Assembly (NCBI GenBank): GCA_964616405.1
Contig: CAZTRE010000041.1
Location: forward strand, 1 to 10,044
Direction: 5' to 3'
From: JAEDES01 sp964616405
GTDB taxonomy: Bacteria; Bacillota_I; Bacilli_A; RF39; UBA660
Length of the DNA stretch: 10,044 nt
Shown: in pieces, positions 1 to 6,360 of the stretch
Position numbering within the stretch: position 1 is the stretch's first letter
Layout: each line of letters starts with the position of its first letter
Notes under the pieces: model-generated
The model's input: the letters and a program-made list of their open reading frames with translations, nothing else
What the model was told of the DNA's origin: nothing
Database searches by the model: none
Program-made: the position numbers and the translations under genes

Positions 1-65
1 AAGAATTACCTGAATTAGAATATTATCATGATGGTGTAACAGATTTTTTAGTTGCAATTTATTAA
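1..65 (+). CDS. 3' end of an unidentified coding sequence (partial)
   Basis: An open frame enters from the left edge (first full codon at base 3) and ends at TAA 63-65, giving the C-terminal residues ELPELEYYHDGVTDFLVAIY. The stop codon overlaps the left arm of a terminator hairpin, as expected for a real gene end. The fragment is acidic and aromatic. It is too short to assign to a family, and I do not recognise it. Confidence 0.55.
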   Translation, partial: ELPELEYYHDGVTDFLVAIY

Positions 66-113
66 ACTGACAAAACTGATTGTTAAGAAGTCAGTTTTTA
101 TTTTTGTTTTTTT
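64..113 (+). terminator. Rho-independent terminator
   Basis: AAACTGAC (64-71) pairs with GTCAGTTT (90-97), and a T-rich tail follows to 113. It closes the partial gene on the left and separates it from the ATPase gene that starts at 142. Confidence 0.8.
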
Positions 114-141
114 GATATCCTTTTTTATGAAGGGATGAATT

Positions 142-2001
142 ATGGGAATAACATTTGAAATTTATTTAACTAAAAAATTTATATCTAAAGAAGAATGGTT
201 AAAATTAATAACGATAATATCAAATTATAATGGTACTTTAAGAAATTGGAAGTTAATTGTTATAAATGATAAAAATCAAATAAGATATTTTGTCAAAACA
301 AGATGTAATTTGCCAGCTACAATAAATAATTTAAATGCATTCTTATTGAAACCAACTAAAGGAATAAAAGCACCTAAACAAAGCTATACTTTATTTTCTT
401 TACCTAAATTTGGTAGTAGTATTATAGATTTAATAAACTATAATGGCGTTAGAAATAGAGGAATTCTTAGATATTTGGAAATGAACTTTATAAAACTTTA
501 TGATGATAAGATAAAATCAATAGTAAAATATTATTTGTATAAAAATGGAGTAATTAAAAAGTATAATTGTTTATTCACTATTCCAGAAAATGTATTATCA
601 GTAGACTTTGAAGGAAATAAAGGATATTTTTATAAAAGCCCGCCTAAGTATTTAGAAATAAGTAAAATAATGCACTTATTAAATACTGGTTATAATAATA
701 GTCTATTATTGGTGGATACCTTCCCATATTTACAAGGGAATTTCTTTTTAAATCAGAATAGTTTTAGTTTTGATAAGCATTCTATAATAATGGGAGCTTC
801 AGGATGTGGAAAATCTAAATTTATAAGTTTATTTATTAATAATATTAATAAAAGTAGAAATCTTAAACAAAAATATAAAGTTGTTTTAATTGACCCTCAC
901 GCTTCCCTTGAAAACGATATAGGGGGTATTGGAAGGGTAATTGATTTTTCCAATAATTTAGATAGTATTGATCTATTTATTAATAATAGTGATGACGTTG
1001 TAGCATCTACAGAATTATTATTAGACTTGTTTAAATCTTTAATTGCTGATCAATTTAATTCAAAATTAGAAAGAGTTTTAAGACATTCTATACATTTGTT
1101 GTTAACTGGGGAAGCATTTAATTTTAGAAATCTAAGAAAACTTATTTTAGATTTAGAATATAGAAATGATTTAATAAAAAATTTAAAATATGATGTACCT
1201 GTTAGTGTAATTGACTTTTTCTTGTCAGATTTTAATGATTTAAAAACTAAGTCTTATGGTGAGACTATATCACCAATTATAGGTTTTATAGATGAAATGG
1301 AAATGATACCGGTGTTTAATACAGAACAAAGTAGTGGTAATTTGAAAGACACTATACATGATAAATTCTTAACAATATTCTCACTAGATAGAACGAAGCT
1401 TGGTGATAAGGTTACTAAAACTATATCAGGATTAATAATGCAACAATTACTAACAATTATTCAAAGACGAGAGATAGATGAACATATTATATTTATAATT
1501 GATGAAGTAGCAGTTGTTGAAAATCCAATTTTATCTAGATATTTATCAGAAGCAAGAAAATATAATTTATCTTTAATACTTGCAGGGCAATTCTTTAGCC
1601 AAATATCGGATGAATTAAAGAACTCGATATTTGCCAATGTAGTAAATTACTTTATATTTAGGGTATCAAAGTTGGATGCTAATATTTTGGTTGATAATTT
1701 TAATATGAAAATACCTTTAGATGATTCTAGAGATAGAAAAATCAAGTTATTAACGGAGCTTAATAATAGGGAGTGTATTGTGAGAGTTGATTCGCAAGGT
1801 GTATTACTGCCGGCTTTTAAAGGAATTACATTAAATTACAAGAGTATTCCTAGAATTAAAAATAGTGTAAGTAGAAAAGCAAGTATGGGTAATAATCAGG
1901 TAACAAAAAAATCAAAAACTAGTTTTAGCTTAAGTAGTAATGTTAGTTTAAAAGATATTTTGATATCTAATTCGACTGGTAAGAAAGGTAGGTCTCAATA
2001 A
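142..2001 (+). CDS. HerA/DUF87-like conjugation-type P-loop ATPase
   Basis: A 619-residue P-loop ATPase of the FtsK/HerA class, as found in conjugative DNA transfer and type IV secretion (VirD4/TraG/VirB4-related, DUF87). Walker A is GASGCGKS (218-225). A DPH motif follows at 251-253 (LIDPHASLE). Walker B is IIFIIDE with D454 and E455, followed by RKYNLSLILAGQFFSQ (472-487) with the family's conserved glutamine at 483, and then ANVVNYFIFRV (498-508). The 210 residues before Walker A match nothing I recognise and contain no transmembrane helix, unlike a standard VirD4 coupling protein. The last 50 residues are a basic, Ser-rich, probably disordered tail. The start is supported by AAGGG upstream of ATG 142. 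The stop shares a base with the next start (TAATG), so the two genes are translationally coupled. The role in DNA or protein transfer is inferred. A HerA-like DNA translocase with another role, such as in defence, is possible. Confidence 0.82.
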   Translation: MGITFEIYLTKKFISKEEWLKLITIISNYNGTLRNWKLIVINDKNQIRYFVKTRCNLPATINNLNAFLLKPTKGIKAPKQSYTLFSLPKFGSSIIDLINYNGVRNRGILRYLEMNFIKLYDDKIKSIVKYYLYKNGVIKKYNCLFTIPENVLSVDFEGNKGYFYKSPPKYLEISKIMHLLNTGYNNSLLLVDTFPYLQGNFFLNQNSFSFDKHSIIMGASGCGKSKFISLFINNINKSRNLKQKYKVVLIDPHASLENDIGGIGRVIDFSNNLDSIDLFINNSDDVVASTELLLDLFKSLIADQFNSKLERVLRHSIHLLLTGEAFNFRNLRKLILDLEYRNDLIKNLKYDVPVSVIDFFLSDFNDLKTKSYGETISPIIGFIDEMEMIPVFNTEQSSGNLKDTIHDKFLTIFSLDRTKLGDKVTKTISGLIMQQLLTIIQRREIDEHIIFIIDEVAVVENPILSRYLSEARKYNLSLILAGQFFSQISDELKNSIFANVVNYFIFRVSKLDANILVDNFNMKIPLDDSRDRKIKLLTELNNRECIVRVDSQGVLLPAFKGITLNYKSIPRIKNSVSRKASMGNNQVTKKSKTSFSLSSNVSLKDILISNSTGKKGRSQ

Positions 2002-2699
2002 TGAATGATGCAAGAGCATTAGAAATTGTTAATAAAATATTTAAAGGTGTATTTGATAAAGATAATAATTATTCTTTAGATGAGTTATTAGAAAAATTTG
2101 CGTTTGATATTAAATTACCAAAACAAGTATATGATTCAACTACACATGAAATAACTTGGGCTGATTCTATTAATAGTAATAGATTTATAACGAATACAAA
2201 CATGGAAAAGAGAGATAAGACAGTAGGTTGGATGCTTCCTAGAAAAGAAGTAAATAATTTGCAGGAATTAGTTGATATTTGGAATACGATTAATTTTACA
2301 ACAACAGAAAGAATTTATGATTCTGAAAATATAGCTAAAAGTGATACTATTTATAGATGTGAAAATATTTATAGAAGTACGAATTGCAGTGATTCTAAAA
2401 ATATAGTTTATTGTGATTCTTGTGAAAGTAGTGAGTTTTTAATTGCCTCACAAAGATCTACTACTTGTAATTTCTGTATAAGATGCGATGATTCAAAAGA
2501 TTGTAGTAATAGTTATAATGTTATTTGTTCTAATAAAATAAGTAATTCTTTATTTATTCAGGATTGTTTTGATTTATATGAATGTATGTTTTGTTCTCAT
2601 ATTGTATCAAAAAGATTTTGTATAGCAAATATGCAGTTTGAGGAACAGGAATATTATGAAATTAAGAGATTAATAATTGAGTGGATAATGAATTCTTAA
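2001..2699 (+). CDS. Cys-rich protein with hexapeptide repeats, function unknown
   Basis: This 232-residue protein has no assigned function. Residues 1-105 are non-repetitive and contain no cysteine. From 106 to 207 it can be written as 17 consecutive six-residue units, beginning YDSENI, AKSDTI, YRCENI, YRSTNC, SDSKNI. Ser or Cys is favoured at position 3 of each unit and Ile, Cys or Ser at position 6. All 13 cysteines lie at 120-207. Such regular repeats suggest a parallel beta-helix or solenoid, with the cysteines possibly stacked or binding metal. The tail (CSHIVSKRFCIANMQ, then EEQEYYEIKRLI) recalls a tail of the form NK-x-YCI-x-NKQ-x-S-x-EEY in Cys-rich proteins of candidate-phylum bacteria; this comparison is from memory. 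The gene starts in the TAATG overlap with the ATPase gene, with AGGTAGG as ribosome binding site, so the two are probably made together. Confidence 0.75.
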   Translation: MNDARALEIVNKIFKGVFDKDNNYSLDELLEKFAFDIKLPKQVYDSTTHEITWADSINSNRFITNTNMEKRDKTVGWMLPRKEVNNLQELVDIWNTINFTTTERIYDSENIAKSDTIYRCENIYRSTNCSDSKNIVYCDSCESSEFLIASQRSTTCNFCIRCDDSKDCSNSYNVICSNKISNSLFIQDCFDLYECMFCSHIVSKRFCIANMQFEEQEYYEIKRLIIEWIMNS

Positions 2700-2765
2700 C
2701 TATAGTTTTGATTAAATTTTGAATTAGATAATAAATAAATAAATTTAATTTATATAATAATGTAT

Positions 2766-2797
2766 AAAAAACGTTCAAAATTAATTGAACGTTTTTT
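2766..2797. terminator. Bidirectional terminator between convergent genes
   Basis: A perfect 13-bp stem, AAAAAACGTTCAA (2766-2778) with TTGAACGTTTTTT (2785-2797), and a six-base loop. The A/T runs at the two ends give a U-tract in either direction. It lies between the rightward Cys-rich gene and the leftward dCMP deaminase gene, and probably ends both. Confidence 0.9.
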
Positions 2798-2819
2798 GCT
2801 TGATTATTTGTGTTTTAAG

Positions 2820-3371
2820 TTATTCATTTATATATTTTATTTCTTTATCAGGTTTAAGCGATATTTGGATTGTTTTTTGACTTTCCTCGTTTAATTGTCT
2901 ATAAGTAACATGGCAATTATCAAATAGTAATTTTGAGGCAATGTTTCCTTCTGTTCCAGCATATTTATCGGATAAGTAAATAACTTCGGAAATACCTGAT
3001 TGAATGATTATTTTTGCGCATTCATTACAAGGGAATAAGTCAACATAAATTCTAGATCCAACTAATTCACGGCGACTGCCGACATAATTCAAGACGGCAT
3101 TTAGTTCTGCATGACAGACATAAGGATACTTTGTTTCATTTTGACTATTACCTTCACGATTCCAAGGAAAATTATCATCGTCAAATTTATTAGGGGTTCC
3201 ATTGTATCCGATTGATAGGATTCTGTTTTCATTACTTACTATACAGGCTCCGACTTGAGTAGATGGATCTTTACTTCGTCCCGCGGCTAACTTAGCGACA
3301 CCCATAAAAAATTCATCCCATTTTAATACATTTTCTCTTTTTTTACCTAAAATTTCTTTTTTTAACTCCAT
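2820..3371 (-). CDS. comEB: dCMP deaminase (ComEB-type)
   Basis: Zinc-dependent deoxycytidylate deaminase of 183 residues. It converts dCMP to dUMP in the cytosol and so feeds thymidylate synthesis. The cytidine/deoxycytidylate deaminase signature is complete: the zinc ligand and catalytic pair H87-A88-E89 and the second zinc site PCNEC (114-118, ligands C115 and C118). The N-terminal segment GRSKDPSTQVGACIV (31-45) and GYNGTP (55-60) are typical of the dCMP deaminase subfamily. The start is fixed by GGAGGT (complement of 3378-3383) seven bases upstream of the ATG. The gene stands alone, converging on the unit to its left and diverging from padR. The C-terminal 15-20 residues are variable. 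Family assignment is firm; the symbol follows the Bacillus name. Confidence 0.95.
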   Translation of the reverse strand: MELKKEILGKKRENVLKWDEFFMGVAKLAAGRSKDPSTQVGACIVSNENRILSIGYNGTPNKFDDDNFPWNREGNSQNETKYPYVCHAELNAVLNYVGSRRELVGSRIYVDLFPCNECAKIIIQSGISEVIYLSDKYAGTEGNIASKLLFDNCHVTYRQLNEESQKTIQISLKPDKEIKYINE

Positions 3372-3391
3372 TGAAATACCTCCATATTTAT

Positions 3392-3412
3392 TTTAACATA
3401 ATTGTTGTTAAA
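3392..3412. repeat. Inverted repeat between divergent genes
   Basis: TTTAACA (3392-3398) and TGTTAAA (3406-3412) form a perfect 7-bp inverted repeat with a seven-base centre. It lies 20-40 bases upstream of the dCMP deaminase start and could be an operator for that gene. It is too short and AT-rich to be certain. Confidence 0.35.
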
Positions 3413-3443
3413 TTGTTGGAATTATTTTTAGAATATGATAGTA

Positions 3444-3462
3444 TATATAATGTCATTATATA
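3444..3462. promoter_or_regulatory. 19-bp palindrome over the padR -10 box (candidate PadR operator)
   Basis: TATATAATG, a single T, then CATTATATA form a perfect 9-bp inverted repeat around one base. It contains a consensus -10 box (TATAAT, 3446-3451) and ends where the padR ribosome binding site AAAGGAG (3462-3468) begins. PadR regulators commonly repress their own operon by binding dyads at the promoter, so autoregulation is the natural reading. No good -35 box is placed for this -10; TATGAT (3434-3439) is an alternative -10. Confidence 0.6.
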
Positions 3463-3474
3463 AAGGAGATTAAT

Positions 3475-3801
3475 ATGAATGCAGAAATTATAAGAGGTTT
3501 TACAGATGCAATTATATTAAATGTATTGTTAGATGGTGATTCGTATGGGTATCAAATTTCTAAATGCATAATTGAGAGAACTAATAATGCGATGGATATA
3601 AAAAATGCGACAATTTATTTAGCTTTTAAGAGAATGGAAAAAGAGGGCTTAATCACTTCTTATTGGAATGATAATCCTGATGTTGCACGAAGAAAATATT
3701 ATTCTATTACAGATAATGGTAGAAAGTATTTAGAGGAAAAGAAAAAAGAATGGCAAAGTAATAAAGGTATTTTAGATAAGCTATTGTTAGGAGATAAATA
3801 A
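3475..3801 (+). CDS. PadR-family transcriptional regulator
   Basis: A 108-residue winged-helix repressor of the short PadR subfamily 2. SYGYQISK (23-30) is the typical helix-2 segment. ATIYLAFKRMEKEGLITSYW (45-64) is the recognition helix leading to the wing, and RRKYYSITDNGRKYL (72-86) is the wing and start of the C-terminal dimerisation helix. The ATG is preceded by AAAGGAG at 3462-3468. The downstream gene begins two bases after the stop and encodes a HAAS-HlyIII membrane protein, so the two form an operon. In many Bacillota a PadR regulator is followed by a protein with a HAAS or DUF1700-like domain, and the pair is thought to act together. The inducing signal is unknown. Confidence 0.93.
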   Translation: MNAEIIRGFTDAIILNVLLDGDSYGYQISKCIIERTNNAMDIKNATIYLAFKRMEKEGLITSYWNDNPDVARRKYYSITDNGRKYLEEKKKEWQSNKGILDKLLLGDK

Positions 3802-3803
3802 TT

Positions 3804-4667
3804 ATGAAGGAAAAGTTTAGAAAGTATTTAGATAAAAAGTTTAAAAGATTTGGTAATGATCCGGAAATTTTGGAATTAAAAGATGAAATTGTTAGTGACT
3901 TATTGGAGAAGAGTGAAGATTTGAAAGGTGTTACTGATGATGAAAAAGAAAATTATGATATGTGTATTAATAGTTTGGGTGATTTGTATGCATTGATTAA
4001 AGAAATGAAAAAGGAGAATAATAAGCTATCAAAAAAAATTGACTTACCTAAATATAAATTAGGTGAAGAGCTTATGAATGCAATATCTCATGGTATTGGT
4101 GGTCTTTTATCAATAGCGGCATTGGTTTTGTGTATTATAAAAGCAGATACGGGCTTGGAATTAATGTCAGCTTTATTTTATGGAATTTCATCGATTATAC
4201 TATATTTAATGTCTTGTTTATATCATTCATTTGCTCCTAATAATGCAAAAAGAGTGTTTAGAATAATTGACCATTGTTCAATTTATTTATTAATTGCTGG
4301 TACATATACACCATTTTGTTTATGTGTATTACCACTTAATATTGGTTGGTGGATATTTGGATTTGTATGGCTTGTAGCGGTTATTGGAATAGTCTTAAAT
4401 GCAATTGATATGAAGAAATTTAAAGTAATATCAATGATTTTGTATTTGATAATGGGATGGTGTATTGTCTTTACAATTAAACCACTTTGGCAGGCAATGA
4501 ATCATTTTGGTATATTATTACTATTCCTTGGCGGAATTATTTACACACTTGGAGCTATTTTTTATGGAGTAGGGAAAAGAAAGAAATATATGCATTCGGT
4601 GTTTCATATGTTTTGTGTAATTGCTGGTGTCTGTTTTTTCTTTGCTATTTATTTTTATGCATTATAG
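3804..4667 (+). CDS. Membrane protein: HAAS-like domain fused to hemolysin III (HlyIII/PAQR)
   Basis: 287 residues in two parts. Residues 1-75 are soluble and helical (FRKYLDKKFKRFGNDPE, then INSLGDLYALIKEM) and resemble the HAAS/DUF1700 domain of PadR-linked membrane proteins. Residues 86-287 are a hemolysin III/PAQR domain with about seven membrane helices. Its signature residues are present: EELMNAISHGIG (88-99), S137 and H141 in SCLYH, D156-H157 before SIYLLIAGTYTPF, and H264-x3-H268 near the C-terminus. In PAQR proteins the corresponding Ser, His and Asp residues make a zinc site, and hydrolase activity has been proposed. Standalone bacterial HlyIII proteins are usually about 200-220 residues, so the N-terminal domain is an addition. 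The gene starts two bases after padR, using AGGAG at 3789-3793. HlyIII is certain from motifs; HAAS is a similarity-by-eye call. Confidence 0.88.
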   Translation: MKEKFRKYLDKKFKRFGNDPEILELKDEIVSDLLEKSEDLKGVTDDEKENYDMCINSLGDLYALIKEMKKENNKLSKKIDLPKYKLGEELMNAISHGIGGLLSIAALVLCIIKADTGLELMSALFYGISSIILYLMSCLYHSFAPNNAKRVFRIIDHCSIYLLIAGTYTPFCLCVLPLNIGWWIFGFVWLVAVIGIVLNAIDMKKFKVISMILYLIMGWCIVFTIKPLWQAMNHFGILLLFLGGIIYTLGAIFYGVGKRKKYMHSVFHMFCVIAGVCFFFAIYFYAL

Positions 4668-4689
4668 TACCTTTTATAGGTACTTTTTC
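4666..4689 (+). terminator. Rho-independent terminator after the HlyIII gene
   Basis: AGTACCT (4666-4672) pairs with AGGTACT (4678-4684), followed by a run of Ts. The left arm overlaps the TAG stop codon. The stem is short (7 bp), so termination may be partial. Confidence 0.65.
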
Positions 4690-4691
4690 TA

Positions 4692-4700
4692 TGATATAAT
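4692..4700 (+). promoter_or_regulatory. Extended -10 promoter of the lipid kinase gene
   Basis: TGATATAAT is a TGn extended -10 with a consensus TATAAT (4695-4700). No clear -35 is present, because that position falls in the preceding terminator loop, but extended -10 promoters can work without one. Confidence 0.6.
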
Positions 4701-4732
4701 TTTTTGTAAGGTACAATAAGGAGTGAGAGTGT

Positions 4733-5599
4733 GTGAAACATATTTTTATTGTTAATCCGACAGCAGGCGGAGGTAAAGGAAAAATTGTTGGAGAAAAAAT
4801 TGAAAGTGTTGCTGCAGAGATGGGACTTGATTATGATATACATTATACTTCTAGGGGACATGAAGCGACAGAGATAGCTAAGAAATATCGCCACGAAAAG
4901 GGAATAATTTATAGTGTAGGTGGAGATGGTACGTTATTTGAAGTGTTAAATGGAATGATACATAGTAAAAATATGTTGTCAGTTATTCCGGCTGGTAGTG
5001 GTAATGACTTTTATAGAAATTTTAAGGATGTTGAAGATTTTAGTTTTCCAGTAGATGTGGGAAAGATAAATGATCTATATTTTATAAATAGTTGTTCTGT
5101 GGGAATTGATGCGGAGATTGGGCATAATGCAGATTTAATGAAGGAAAAACATATTCCTCGTAAGCAGATATACAATGCTAGTATTTTGTATACATATGTT
5201 AAATATAAGTTTAAAGAGATAGAGTTTGTTTTAAATGGTGGTAAAAAATTTGGTGAGTATACTATTGTAACGATTATGAACGGAAAATGTTATGGTGGTG
5301 GTTGGACTATGGCACCTCGCGCGGACATAAGTGATGGCCTTTTTGATATATATTTTGTAGATAAAGTAAATAAGAGAAATATGCCAGGACTTTTACTGAA
5401 AATTATGAAAGGCACACATGAAGAAAGTCCTCATATTCATCATCGTTTGGCTGATAAAATTAAATTTAAATCAGTGGAAAAAGTTATTGTTGTGGCTGAT
5501 GGAGAAACGTTATATGGTAATGAATTTGATGTTTCATTAATTAAGCATGGTGTTACAATTTATAATGATAGAGATTTTGTAGAAAGAGTTTTAAAGTAG
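4733..5599 (+). CDS. Diacylglycerol kinase-family lipid kinase
   Basis: A 288-residue member of the DagK/YegS lipid kinase family, which phosphorylates diacylglycerol or a related lipid at the inner face of the membrane. The family motifs are in order: NPTAGGGKG (8-16), SVGGDGTLFEVLNG (61-74) with the nucleotide-binding GGDGT, PAGSGNDF (86-93), APRADISDGLFDI (194-206), and ADGE (255-258) near the C-terminus. Length is normal for the family. The start is GTG at 4733, preceded by AAGGAG (4718-4723) with nine-base spacing, and the encoded KHIFIVNPTAGGG places the first strand right after it. It has its own promoter, and no terminator is visible after its stop. In low-GC Gram-positives such enzymes recycle the diacylglycerol released during lipoteichoic acid synthesis; whether that applies here is not shown. 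The exact lipid substrate cannot be read from sequence. Confidence 0.93.
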   Translation: MKHIFIVNPTAGGGKGKIVGEKIESVAAEMGLDYDIHYTSRGHEATEIAKKYRHEKGIIYSVGGDGTLFEVLNGMIHSKNMLSVIPAGSGNDFYRNFKDVEDFSFPVDVGKINDLYFINSCSVGIDAEIGHNADLMKEKHIPRKQIYNASILYTYVKYKFKEIEFVLNGGKKFGEYTIVTIMNGKCYGGGWTMAPRADISDGLFDIYFVDKVNKRNMPGLLLKIMKGTHEESPHIHHRLADKIKFKSVEKVIVVADGETLYGNEFDVSLIKHGVTIYNDRDFVERVLK

Positions 5600-5613
5600 A
5601 TTAATTTAAGTAG

Positions 5614-5641
5614 TTGACAAACCGACGGAGTGTGTTATAAT
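5614..5641 (+). promoter_or_regulatory. Consensus sigma-A promoter of the plus-strand ncRNA
   Basis: TTGACA (5614-5619) and TATAAT (5636-5641) are separated by 16 bases, with a TGT extension just before the -10. All six bases of both boxes match consensus. It is the strongest promoter in the window and no coding sequence follows it. Predicted start of transcription is near 5648. Confidence 0.85.
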
Positions 5642-5729
5642 GATATTGTTAGTATATAGTATATGTGACCTATAATGATGTTTTGTATCGATTGAATGAA
5701 TACTATAGCGATAGTAACTATTGTAATAT

Positions 5730-5901
5730 TATAGTGACTAATTATACCTGTTAGCAATAATGATTATATTTAGCTGGTGTGTATTACTAATGGTTGGTCT
5801 GAATTTATTTTATTACTAAAGTTTGGTGGTTGTTGATTACTATAGTGACTAGTGTTAGCTGCTATATAACTGATGACAAAATAATGATTATATTTTAGCT
5901 G
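5730..5901 (+). repeat. Imperfect repeated blocks inside the plus-strand ncRNA
   Basis: TATAGTGACTA occurs at 5730-5740 and 5841-5851. A 21-22 base block, AATAATGATTATATTT(T)AGCTG, occurs at 5756-5776 and 5880-5901, differing by one T. TATTACTAA occurs at 5782-5790 and 5811-5819. The order of the first two blocks is kept, so an old internal duplication of about 110-125 bases is likely. Outside this span TGATATTGTT occurs at 5641-5650 and 6001-6010. Confidence 0.7.
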
Positions 5902-6200
5902 TTGGACCTAATGGGTGTTAATGACTATATGTAACTGTTAAAAAGCTTGATTTTAGAATAAATGCAAATCAGGGAAATATTGTTAATAGTTGAAAAATGT
6001 TGATATTGTTTGATTATTTGGAAATGTAATATCTTATCGACTATGTACTAGAGGTTACAGTAGAGATGGAAAAACTTTACTTTGATAAGTGGCTGATCAC
6101 CAATGACATTTGATTGGCCCCCTGGAAACCAGGAGGTTTTAAAATTTATCAGATTTTAAAACATTGACAAAAGAATGGTAAAAGTTAAATATTCTTTTTG

Positions 6201-6232
6201 AGATAATTGGGTCATTACAATTATCTTTTTTT
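6201..6232 (+). terminator. Terminator of the plus-strand ncRNA
   Basis: AGATAATTG (6201-6209) pairs perfectly with CAATTATCT (6218-6226), and seven Ts run from 6226 to 6232. This is a standard intrinsic terminator and sets the 3' end of the RNA starting near 5648. Confidence 0.88.
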
Positions 6233-6251
6233 ATTGTTTATTTTGAATTCT

Positions 6252-6301
6252 AAAAGTGTAATAGTTAATTATGTAAACTAAATTGATTATTATACTTTTT
6301 T
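6252..6301. other. Extra hairpin between two convergent RNA genes
   Basis: AAAAGTGTAATA (6252-6263) pairs with TATTATACTTTT (6288-6299) with one G-U, over a 24-base loop, and is followed by further Ts. It lies between the two ncRNA terminators and could be a backup terminator in the plus direction. It is entirely AT-rich apart from two pairs, so it is uncertain. Confidence 0.4.
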
Positions 6302-6329
6302 GTATGAAATAAAAAAAGTTGGATACACT

Positions 6330-6360
6330 AAAAAAAGAGATGTTATTAGTAACACCTCTT
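6330..6360 (-). terminator. Terminator of the minus-strand ncRNA
   Basis: Read on the minus strand, AAGAGGTGTTA pairs with TAACATCTCTT around a CTAA loop and is followed by seven Us (A-run 6330-6336 on plus). One pair is G-U on the minus strand but an A-C mismatch on the plus strand, which supports the minus orientation. Confidence 0.85.

Larger units (their letters stand above)
5648..6232 (+). ncRNA. Candidate large structured non-coding RNA (about 585 nt), unassigned
   Basis: The stretch is bounded by a consensus promoter on the left and a strong terminator on the right and has no plausible reading frame. Inside are repeated blocks and many short hairpins. Examples are TACTAT-AGCG-ATAGTA (5701-5716); CTTGATTT/AAATCAGG (5946-5953 with 5966-5973); a hairpin with bulges at 6040-6062; CCTGG-AAA-CCAGG (6121-6133); a perfect 9-bp stem TTTTAAAAT/ATTTTAAAA (6137-6145 with 6153-6161); and AAAAGAAT/ATTCTTTT (6169-6176 with 6191-6198). 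The 3' third is the richest in structure and GC. I see no landmarks of RNase P RNA, tmRNA, SRP or 6S RNA. Length and lone transcription unit resemble the large ornate RNAs such as ROOL and GOLLD, but this is only a size-class comparison. Confidence 0.6.

Noticed and set aside
4487..4699. Plus-strand frame inside and beyond the HlyIII gene
   Set aside because: It lies in a different frame of a gene with strong family motifs and crosses that gene's stop and terminator.
4655..4894. Minus-strand frame over the start of the lipid kinase
   Set aside because: Antisense to a terminator, a promoter and conserved kinase motifs, with no ribosome binding site.
5730..5901. CRISPR-like array
   Set aside because: Only two copies of each block, of different lengths and without regular spacers, and no cas gene in the window.
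6164..6190. TTGACA with a possible -10 near 6187 inside the plus ncRNA
   Set aside because: The -10 match is poor, and the transcript would consist of little more than the terminator hairpin.
5648..6232. Plus RNA as RNase P RNA, tmRNA or 6S RNA
   Set aside because: No conserved P4 sequences of RNase P, no tRNA-like ends or tag frame, and the length does not fit 6S RNA.
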